Shown piece by piece: positions 1 to 5,155 of a DNA stretch of 6,933 nucleotides; within the stretch, counting starts at the first letter, position 1; the number at the start of each line of letters is the position of its first letter. The stretch is from positions 1 to 6,933 of the forward strand of contig LZRQ01000185.1 of assembly GCA_002159155.1 (NCBI GenBank). Reading direction: 5' to 3'. The position numbers were made by a program, and so were the translations under genes. This DNA is from Firmicutes bacterium ZCTH02-B6. Its GTDB lineage: Bacteria; Bacillota; Limnochordia; Limnochordales; ZCTH02-B6. Below the pieces are notes generated by a model. The model was not told the DNA's origin and did not search any database. It saw nothing but the letters and a program-made list of their open reading frames with translations.

Positions 1-304
1 ACATGGCGTCGGCTGCGTGGAGGGCGCCCTGGACCTCGCCGACGAAGTCGAAGTAGCCCGGCGTGTCCAGCACGTTGACCTTGTGATCCTGCCATTCACA
101 GGGGATCAGCGACGTGCCGATGCTGATGTGGCGTTTTATCTCCTCCGGGTCCCAGTCGCTCACCGTGTTGCCGTCGTCGACCTTGCCCATGCGGCTTACG
201 TGCCCGGCGACGAACAGCATGGCCTCCGCCAACTGGGTCTTGCCCACTCCGCCGTGCCCCGTGAGAACAACGTTGCGGATCTGCGGCGCCTGGTAGCGCT
301 TCAA
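1..304 (-). CDS. EF-G-like translational GTPase (EF-G-2 type), N-terminal part only
   Basis: The visible 101 codons are the start of the G domain of an elongation factor G homologue, a ribosome-associated cytoplasmic GTPase; the rest lies beyond the window edge. The P-loop GHGGVGKT is at residues 16-23, a switch I-like segment (KRHISIGTSL) at about 57-66, and the G3 motif DTPGYFDFVGE at 80-90. Canonical EF-G has AHIDAGKT and DTPGHVDF, so this belongs to the divergent EF-G-like (EF-G-2/FusA2-type) group rather than the main translocase; the His that activates the hydrolytic water in translational GTPases is Tyr84 here. The start is a TTG at 304, chosen because AGGAGG lies 9 bases upstream and the homology begins right after it (KRYQAPQIRNVVLTGHGG). 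The exact role of this subgroup is unsettled, so no gene symbol is given. Family assignment is firm; subgroup is likely. Confidence 0.9.
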   Translation of the reverse strand, partial: MKRYQAPQIRNVVLTGHGGVGKTQLAEAMLFVAGHVSRMGKVDDGNTVSDWDPEEIKRHISIGTSLIPCEWQDHKVNVLDTPGYFDFVGEVQGALHAADAM

Positions 305-313
305 CGGTGACCC

Positions 314-319
314 CCTCCT
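314..319 (-). promoter_or_regulatory. Ribosome binding site fixing the TTG start of the EF-G-like gene
   Basis: On the minus strand AGGAGG (followed by GGG) sits 9 bases before a TTG at 304-302. No ATG or GTG lies in frame nearby, so this site decides in favour of the rare TTG start. Confidence 0.75.
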
Positions 320-400
320 GTTGCAGCGGCGATTGACGAACGCCTACTGGTTGCTTGTACTGAATAATGCTACTTTCGGTAAGAGACGGTCCCTTCCCTT

Positions 401-425
401 CCTCGCAGGTATCCCTTGCAGATAT
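401..425. repeat. Tandem pair of 12-mers upstream of the EF-G-like gene
   Basis: CCTCGCAGGTAT (401-412) and CCTTGCAGATAT (414-425) match at 10 of 12 positions with a 13-base period. They lie in the 151-base spacer between the glycosylase stop and the EF-G-like start, about 100 bases upstream of the latter. They could be a binding site for a regulator or chance similarity. I found no convincing promoter in the same spacer; the best minus-strand boxes (TTACCG and TACAAG, 17 bases apart) match the consensus at only 3 of 6 and 4 of 6 positions. Confidence 0.3.
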
Positions 426-430
426 GCCCC

Positions 431-445
431 GCGGGTGTCCCCCGC
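431..445 (-). terminator. Possible GC hairpin just downstream of the glycosylase gene
   Basis: GCGGG and CCCGC form a 5-bp GC-only stem with a 5-base loop, 11 bases past the glycosylase stop codon. No T-run follows on the minus strand, so it is not a textbook intrinsic terminator; it may slow polymerase, protect the 3' end, or mean nothing in such GC-rich DNA. Confidence 0.25.
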
Positions 446-455
446 CGCAGGCGCT

Positions 456-1235
456 TCAGTCGCCGTCCTCGGCCGCCAGGTCCCCGTCCTCGAGAGCTTT
501 CATCACCATCTTCAAGTCTTCCCAGGCCAGCTTCTTGTTGGCGGGAAACCGGAGCAACGCGGCGGGATGGAACGTGACGGCCACCAGGCGCTCGTCGACG
601 TTGAAGAACCGCCCGCGACTCTTGCTGACGCTGGCACCCGGCCCCAGCAAGCGCCGGGCGGCCACGGCTCCCAGGCAGACGATGATCCGGGGGTTGATCA
701 ACTCGATCTGCCTCCGCAAGAAGGGCCAGCACGCCTCGGCCTCATCGGGCTGGGGCGCGCGGTTTTGCGGCGGGCGGCACTTGACCACGTTGGCGATGTA
801 GACCTCGGCGCGCGACAGCCCCATGGCCGCGATCATACGGTCCAGCAGTTGCCCGGCGCGGCCAACAAACGGGCGGCCCTGGATATCCTCCTGCTCCCCG
901 GGGCCTTCGCCAACAAACATGAGGCGAGCCTGAGGGTTACCCTCGCCAAAGACGACCTGCCGACACCCTGCCCTTAGTCTGCAGCGGTTGCACCCAAGCG
1001 CAATCCGGGCCAACTCGTCTAAGGAATGGATAGGTGACAGCGGGTCGTCCGCGCACGGCGGCAATCGGAGCGCACCCGCAGTTGGCCCGGGGTTTGCCAA
1101 GGTTGTCGCCACCTCCGGCCCGGGAACGGCTGCTGACTCAGGGCGGCTAGGTTCCACCCTCTGTGCCTCGGGTCGGGTTTCGCGTTCGGACGACGATGGA
1201 GCGGCGAAAGGCAGCGACAGCTGTTGGCCGTGCAC
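456..1235 (-). CDS. udg: Family 4 (Fe-S) uracil-DNA glycosylase with N-terminal clamp-binding-like peptide
   Basis: Removes uracil from DNA as the first step of base excision repair; family 4 enzymes carry a 4Fe-4S cluster. The protein is 259 residues from a GTG start. Cluster ligands can be placed at Cys82 and Cys85 (CNRC), Cys153 (VVKCRPP) and Cys169 (EACWPF). The uracil-site motif GEGPGEQED is at 109-117, followed by GRPFVGRAGQLLD (120-132), and the C-terminal HPAALLR motif is at 223-229 with His223. The catalytic domain occupies about 70-248. It is preceded by residues 1-70, which hold QQLSLPF (4-10), resembling a bacterial beta-clamp-binding peptide, and then a Pro/Glu/Ser/Arg-rich stretch likely to be disordered. 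Usual family 4 proteins are nearer 190-220 residues, so this tail is an addition. The GTG is favoured because AAGGAG lies 9 bases upstream. The frame stays open further upstream but there overlaps the preceding gene. Likely co-transcribed with that gene. Confidence 0.95.
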   Translation of the reverse strand: MHGQQLSLPFAAPSSSERETRPEAQRVEPSRPESAAVPGPEVATTLANPGPTAGALRLPPCADDPLSPIHSLDELARIALGCNRCRLRAGCRQVVFGEGNPQARLMFVGEGPGEQEDIQGRPFVGRAGQLLDRMIAAMGLSRAEVYIANVVKCRPPQNRAPQPDEAEACWPFLRRQIELINPRIIVCLGAVAARRLLGPGASVSKSRGRFFNVDERLVAVTFHPAALLRFPANKKLAWEDLKMVMKALEDGDLAAEDGD

Positions 1236-1244
1236 GATCGACAA

Positions 1245-1254
1245 CTCCTTCCTA
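1245..1254 (-). promoter_or_regulatory. Ribosome binding site overlapping the upstream stop codon
   Basis: On the minus strand the TAG stop of the propeller gene (1254-1252) runs straight into GGAAGGAG, which is 9 bases before the GTG of the glycosylase. Stop and ribosome binding site therefore share bases, the usual layout of translationally coupled genes in one transcript. Confidence 0.75.
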
Positions 1255-2724
1255 CTGGCCCGCGCCTTGTGGACGCGTCTTGAGCACCAGTTCCCGCCGG
1301 CGCGGATCCCACTGCACGCGAGCGCCGAACGCCTCGGCGACGGCGGGAGGAGCATAAGTCCTCCCTGACCGCAAGACGGGCGCGACGGGCAGCATACGTA
1401 TCCCGTCCGAGAACCAGGCGGCCGGGTCGCCCATGGTGAGGATGGCAAACCGGTTTCCGCCAAGCACGGTGAGGCGCTGGGCCCCCGCGTCCCAGTAGAG
1501 CGTGAGCCCGAGGATCGCTGCCCAATCCCGCATGGAAACCAAGATCTGGTCACTTTGGAAGACGGGTGGGTCGAGGAAGGTCCGAGGCGTTCCATCGATT
1601 CGCAGGGACAAGTAATCCCCGGCAACACGCCGCCACACGCTGGCCGGTCGCGTTGGCTCCCCCACCAGGAGCCGCTGGCCGGGGCCGGGCAGCGCCCACG
1701 CCGGCTCGGCAGCGCCTGATGCCACCAGTTCAAGACCCGACGACGTAATGCGCCACAAGCCCAGGCCGCCGGCATATCGAGCCACGACGCTGGTCCGGGT
1801 TTCTCCCGCCCAACGCAGGGGCCGCATGAACTCAAACGGCAACCGCTGGTCGTAAATGGGAGAGCCAACCGGCACCAAGCCCTGATCCCGCCACACGAAC
1901 CGGTACAGCAGCCGTTCGCTGGTGGTGACCGTCACTTGCGGCGTGCCACTGCCGTCCCAGTCGACGACAGCCACGGATATGGGCGTACCCCATACGAACC
2001 CTTGAGCCAACGGCTCCACCAGTGGCCAGGGCCAGATGGCGAGGGCCCCGGACTGATCCGCGATCACAAGCTGCGGCCAGCCTGTGCCGGTCACGTCGGC
2101 CAGTTGCGCATGCAACACCGGCGGCCATTGCGCCGGCGAGCGGAACAAGGTCTGCCAACTGCGTCCCCGCCACCCGAAAACCACCAGTTCCCCGGCTTGG
2201 GTGACCACGATCAGTTCGGCACGTCCGTCCCGGTCCAGATCGCCCACGTCCAAGGAGCGCACCGGCGACCAGAGATAAGGTGTCTGGCCCAAGAGGGTCC
2301 AGCGGCGGCCGGTCCATGAGAACACGTAAACGGACCCGGCGTTGCCTGTGCCTACCACGAGGTCCGGGACGCCGTCGCCGGTCACATCCCCTCCGCCCAC
2401 CGCCGTAGCCGGTGCGGGCAGCGGCGGCAAGAGGGAGATCATCTGCCAGGCACTGCCCCCCACCGCTCCAGGCAGCACCAAGAGGCCGATCCCGTCCTCC
2501 CCGGCCACCACCAGTTCGGGTTCTCCGTCGCCGGTCACATCGACCAACGCGGCGGCGATCGCTGCGCCGAAAGGCAAATCGTGGTCGTGGATGAGGGTGT
2601 CGGCCGCAGCGAGGCCGCTACCGACGGCGAACACCGTAAGCACGGAGGCGATTATCCGTACCAACGTCCGGCTTCCCGCGGGCCAGAACGAGGGAGTCCT
2701 CCGGTTAAACCAGGTCGTTGCCAT
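1252..2724 (-). CDS. Secreted FG-GAP/VCBS-repeat protein with C-terminal copper-amine-oxidase-N-like (stalk) domain
   Basis: Predicted exported protein of 490 residues with no enzyme motif; probably a cell-surface or wall-associated binding protein. A signal peptide is visible: basic residues at 8, 9, 19 and 23, a hydrophobic core at 24-38, and a likely cleavage after Ala-Ala-Ala at 39-41. Five propeller-type repeats follow, each with a calcium-loop-like D-x-[TD]-x-D-G element or a decayed form: about 62-67 (DVTGDG), 113-118 (DVTGDG), 162-167 (DLDRDG), 210-215 (DVTGTG) and 255-260 (DWDGSG). Residues 372-484 match the copper amine oxidase N-terminal/stalk domain common in Bacillota surface proteins (LSLRIDGTPRTFLDPPVF, then ILVSMRDWAAILG and a closing RRRELVLK). 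The start is uncertain: ATG 2724 gives the whole signal peptide but has no ribosome binding site, while TTG 2664 has a weak GGAAG and would still leave a short signal peptide. The ligand is unknown. Confidence 0.85.
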   Translation of the reverse strand: MATTWFNRRTPSFWPAGSRTLVRIIASVLTVFAVGSGLAAADTLIHDHDLPFGAAIAAALVDVTGDGEPELVVAGEDGIGLLVLPGAVGGSAWQMISLLPPLPAPATAVGGGDVTGDGVPDLVVGTGNAGSVYVFSWTGRRWTLLGQTPYLWSPVRSLDVGDLDRDGRAELIVVTQAGELVVFGWRGRSWQTLFRSPAQWPPVLHAQLADVTGTGWPQLVIADQSGALAIWPWPLVEPLAQGFVWGTPISVAVVDWDGSGTPQVTVTTSERLLYRFVWRDQGLVPVGSPIYDQRLPFEFMRPLRWAGETRTSVVARYAGGLGLWRITSSGLELVASGAAEPAWALPGPGQRLLVGEPTRPASVWRRVAGDYLSLRIDGTPRTFLDPPVFQSDQILVSMRDWAAILGLTLYWDAGAQRLTVLGGNRFAILTMGDPAAWFSDGIRMLPVAPVLRSGRTYAPPAVAEAFGARVQWDPRRRELVLKTRPQGAGQ

Positions 2725-2799
2725 AAACCAGCAATTCGCAGCGGAGAGTCCCGCTCCTGCCGGGTTCGCGGCGGAGCTTGAGCACGCCGTGAGGGGGTT

Positions 2800-2805
2800 T
2801 GTCAA
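2800..2805 (-). promoter_or_regulatory. Perfect TTGACA -35-like box upstream of the propeller gene
   Basis: TTGACA is read on the minus strand directly after the T-run of the terminator. At the standard 17-base spacing the -10 position reads CTCAAG, a poor match to TATAAT, so the promoter is plausible from position but unproven. Confidence 0.3.
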
Positions 2806-2827
2806 AAGAAAAAAGGCCTCGCGAGGC
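2804..2827 (-). terminator. Short intrinsic terminator after the acetoacetyl-CoA synthetase gene
   Basis: On the minus strand the 12-base palindrome GCCTCGCGAGGC (2827-2816) is followed by C, six T, C and four T. The stem is only 4-5 bp with a CGCG loop, but it is GC-rich and the T-tail is strong. It lies about 155 bases past the synthetase stop and separates that gene from the propeller gene. Confidence 0.6.
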
Positions 2828-2940
2828 GCTGCGTCCCGTGCCGGCCCCGGGCGCCGTCCATGGTTCCCTGCCGGCGGCTGCGCCTGGCGCGAAGCCCTCG
2901 GGCATATTGTGACGCTTCCCCGCCCCCCGTATGCAGTCGG

Positions 2941-2963
2941 CCCTTTCCTGCCAGGCGAAAGGG
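2941..2963 (-). other. Hairpin in the 3' region of the acetoacetyl-CoA synthetase gene
   Basis: CCCTTTC (2941-2947) and GAAAGGG (2957-2963) form a perfect 7-bp stem with a 9-base loop, starting 19 bases past the synthetase stop. No T-run follows, so it may be a 3'-end protecting or pausing structure ahead of the T-tailed terminator. Between it and that terminator I see no gene. Confidence 0.4.
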
Positions 2964-2982
2964 AGAGTGATGTGAGTTACGC

Positions 2983-4989
2983 CTATTCCCCCGGTGCCGT
3001 CCCCGCGGCCCGGCTCGCCTCAGACTCGGCCAGTTGCCGGGCCAGTTGCACAAAGGGCAGCAGCGATTCGGGGTTGGCCATGGAACCCAGGTTGACGGCT
3101 TCCTCCGGCGCCGCGCCCAGCAAGATCTTGCGGACCGGCACCTCAAGTTTCTTACCGTTAAGGGTGCGAGGAATCTGGGGCACGGCGTATATCGCGTCGG
3201 GCACGTGGCGCGGCGATACGTCGTCGCGCAGCCGCTGGCGGATGCGGTTCTCCAGCGATGCATCGAGAACGTAGCCATCCCGCAAGACTACAAACAGCGG
3301 CATAAACGAGCGCCCACCGAGTCCTTCCATGTCGACCACTAAGCTGTCCGCGATCTCCGGCAGGCTCTCGACCGCTTGGTAGATTTCGCTCGTTCCCATC
3401 CGCACGCCGCCCCGGTTGATGGTGGCGTCGGAACGGCCGTAGATCACGCAGCTGCCGCGCGAGGTGATCTTAATCCAATCGCCGTGACGCCAAACGCCCG
3501 GGTACATCGAAAAGTAGCTCTCCAAGTAGCGGCGGCCACCGGGATCGTTCCAAAAGAACAGCGGCATGGACGGCATGGGGCGGGTGACGACCAGTTCACC
3601 CACTTGGTTGACGACCGACCGGCCGTGTTGATCGTACGCTTCCACTTTGGCGCCCAGCGCCCGGCACTGGATCTCGCCAGCTCGTACGGGCAACACGGGC
3701 GATCCGCCCACAAAGGCCGTGCACACGTCGGTACCACCGCTGATGCTGGCTAGGTGAACGTCTTCCTTCACGCTCCGGTACACCCACGCAAAGCCCTCCG
3801 GCGGCAAAGGAGACCCGGTCGACCCGACTTGCGTCAGCGAAGCCAAGGCAAAGTGCCGCCCGGGCTGGATGCCGGCCTTCATGCACGCAGCGATGTAAGC
3901 GGCGCTCGTCCCGAAGCAGGTCATGCCGGTTTCCTCCGCCAGTTGCCATAACGCTTCGATGCTCGGGTACGCTGGGTTTCCGTCGTACAGAATGATGGTT
4001 GATCCCAAAAGCAGTCCGCTCACGAGGAAGTTCCACATCATCCACCCGGTGGTCGTAAACCAGAAGAAGCGGTCGCCTGGCCGTAGGTCCATATGGAGCA
4101 TCAGCATCTTCAGATGTTCGAGCACAATGCCGCCGTGGCCCTGAACGATGGCTTTCGGAGGCCCTGTGGTGCCGGACGAGTACAGCACCCACAGGGGATG
4201 ATCAAAGGGCACAGCCACCGGTGCCGGCTCGACCTGGCGGCGCAGAAGGTCGTCCCAAAAGACGATGCCCCGCAGGTCCCTCGTGTCAGGTCGGTCATGG
4301 AGATACGGCACCAAGACCCAGTGCTCAACGCTGGTGAGACTCTCCTGGAGCTGGCGGATGACGGGCAGACGGTCAAAGGGCTTGCCGCCGTAGCGGTAGC
4401 CGTCGGAGGCGATGAGGACTTTGGGCGCGATTTGACGGAACCGCTCGACGACGCTCTGGGGCCCGAAATCTGGCGAACAACTGGACCACACCGCTCCGAT
4501 GCTCGCGCATGCGAGGAACGCGACGACAGCAGTCGGGATGTTGGGAATGTAGCCTGCCACCCGGTCCCCCGGCCTCACTCCCAGCTCTCGCAGGGCATGT
4601 GCGACCGCTCCGGCGTGCGCCTCGAGTTCTCCCCACGTGATCGAACGGAGGGGACCGCCTTCCTGCCGGTACAAGATGGCCGGCTGCCGCCGGGGGCGGC
4701 GGCGAAAGACATGGGCGGCGTAGTTAAGCTCGGCTCCCACAAACCAGCGGGCACCAGGCATGCGTTCGTCGGCCAAGACGTGGGAGTAGGGCGCGGCCGC
4801 TTGGACGCCGCAAAATTCCCAAATGGAACCCCAAAAGGACTCCAGGTCCGTGACCGACCACGTCCAAAGCTCATCGTAGTCGGCAAACGCGAGGCCATAC
4901 CGCTCCTTGAGCCAGCCGATGTAGCGGCGCATGGTCGAGCGGGATTGCCTCTCAGGGGACGGCTGCCACAACAGGTCGCCTTCCCGCAC
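2983..4989 (-). CDS. aacS: Acetoacetyl-CoA synthetase (acetoacetate--CoA ligase)
   Basis: A cytoplasmic adenylate-forming ligase that converts acetoacetate, ATP and CoA to acetoacetyl-CoA, used in ketone-body, poly-3-hydroxybutyrate or leucine breakdown. The protein is 668 residues, the normal length for the family, and complete. The N-terminal LLWQPSPERQ (6-15) is characteristic of acetoacetyl-CoA rather than acetyl-CoA synthetases. The ATP-phosphate loop YSSGTTGPPKA is at 270-280, GSTGSPLPPEGF at 389-400, SGGTD at 417-421, the hinge-region GRSDATINRGG at 518-528, and the catalytic-lysine motif RTLNGKKLEVP at 608-618, with Lys613 the likely acyl-transfer and acetylation site. The GTG at 4989 is chosen because AAAGGAG ends 11 bases upstream; a TTG at 4971, still ahead of the conserved WQPSPER, is the alternative. 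It is transcribed divergently from the secreted hydrolase. No frameshift or missing key residue is seen. Confidence 0.95.
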   Translation of the reverse strand: MREGDLLWQPSPERQSRSTMRRYIGWLKERYGLAFADYDELWTWSVTDLESFWGSIWEFCGVQAAAPYSHVLADERMPGARWFVGAELNYAAHVFRRRPRRQPAILYRQEGGPLRSITWGELEAHAGAVAHALRELGVRPGDRVAGYIPNIPTAVVAFLACASIGAVWSSCSPDFGPQSVVERFRQIAPKVLIASDGYRYGGKPFDRLPVIRQLQESLTSVEHWVLVPYLHDRPDTRDLRGIVFWDDLLRRQVEPAPVAVPFDHPLWVLYSSGTTGPPKAIVQGHGGIVLEHLKMLMLHMDLRPGDRFFWFTTTGWMMWNFLVSGLLLGSTIILYDGNPAYPSIEALWQLAEETGMTCFGTSAAYIAACMKAGIQPGRHFALASLTQVGSTGSPLPPEGFAWVYRSVKEDVHLASISGGTDVCTAFVGGSPVLPVRAGEIQCRALGAKVEAYDQHGRSVVNQVGELVVTRPMPSMPLFFWNDPGGRRYLESYFSMYPGVWRHGDWIKITSRGSCVIYGRSDATINRGGVRMGTSEIYQAVESLPEIADSLVVDMEGLGGRSFMPLFVVLRDGYVLDASLENRIRQRLRDDVSPRHVPDAIYAVPQIPRTLNGKKLEVPVRKILLGAAPEEAVNLGSMANPESLLPFVQLARQLAESEASRAAGTAPGE

Positions 4990-5000
4990 TCGCCTTTCCG

Positions 5001-5007
5001 CTCCTTT
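5001..5007 (-). promoter_or_regulatory. Ribosome binding site of the acetoacetyl-CoA synthetase gene
   Basis: AAAGGAG on the minus strand, 11 bases before GTG 4989. The spacing is slightly long; a second purine stretch (GGAAAGG, 4998-4992) lies between the two. Confidence 0.55.
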
Positions 5008-5041
5008 CCCCTGTTCGTTTCTGGCTGCTGTTCCCGCTTAC

Positions 5042-5060
5042 CCGTCCGACGGTGGTTATA
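5042..5060 (-). promoter_or_regulatory. Possible promoter and operator of the acetoacetyl-CoA synthetase gene
   Basis: On the minus strand TATAAC (5060-5055), a 5 of 6 match to a -10 box, is followed two bases later by the perfect inverted repeat CCGTC-G-GACGG (5052-5042). A transcript starting about 7 bases after the -10 box would begin inside the repeat, a normal place for a repressor operator. No good -35 box is found at 16-18 bases. Confidence 0.35.
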
Positions 5061-5081
5061 GGCCACAATCATCCCAATAAT
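5053..5081 (+). promoter_or_regulatory. Weak promoter candidate for the secreted hydrolase gene
   Basis: AATAAT at 5076-5081 matches TATAAT at 5 of 6 positions; 17 bases upstream TGGTTA (5053-5058) matches TTGACA at only 3 of 6. If used, the transcript would start near 5088 and its -35 box would overlap the -10 box of the divergent synthetase promoter. Confidence 0.3.
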
Positions 5082-5088
5082 CACATGT

Positions 5089-5147
5089 AAAAAGGATTTT
5101 TCTCTCGTGCGCGGTATCTCCTTTGGCGACACATAGCAAAAAGGAGG
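5089..5147 (+). promoter_or_regulatory. Leader of the hydrolase gene with a hairpin that can cover the ribosome binding site
   Basis: The ribosome binding site AAAAAGGAGG (5138-5147, 8 bases before ATG 5156) is complementary over 7 bases (AAAGGAG, 5140-5146) to CTCCTTT at 5118-5124, giving a stem with a 15-base loop. A second copy, AAAAAGGA at 5089-5096, can pair over 6 bases with the same CTCCTTT. The two pairings exclude each other, so the leader could switch between a hidden and an open ribosome binding site. The complementarity is seen; regulatory use is inference. Confidence 0.35.
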
Positions 5148-5155
5148 CGAACAGT

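Noticed and set aside
321..977. Open frame of 218 codons on the plus strand opposite the glycosylase
   Set aside because: Antisense to a glycosylase with all cluster cysteines and active-site motifs; no support of its own.
1236..1868. Upstream extension of the glycosylase frame to 470 residues
   Set aside because: The extra 211 codons lie entirely inside the propeller gene in another frame and resemble no protein; the GTG at 1235 has a well-placed ribosome binding site.
2705..2905. Small 66-codon frame on the minus strand in the spacer before the propeller gene
   Set aside because: It runs through the terminator hairpin and T-run and has no supporting ribosome binding site or recognisable sequence.
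2342..3274. Open frame of 310 codons on the plus strand across the propeller gene, the spacer and the synthetase 3' end
   Set aside because: It crosses two genes and an intergenic spacer, and its composition is Pro/Ser/Ala/Arg-rich as expected of a reverse frame.
4093..5061. Open frame of 322 codons on the plus strand opposite the acetoacetyl-CoA synthetase
   Set aside because: Shadow of a strongly conserved gene; the translation is low-complexity with no ribosome binding site or family motif.
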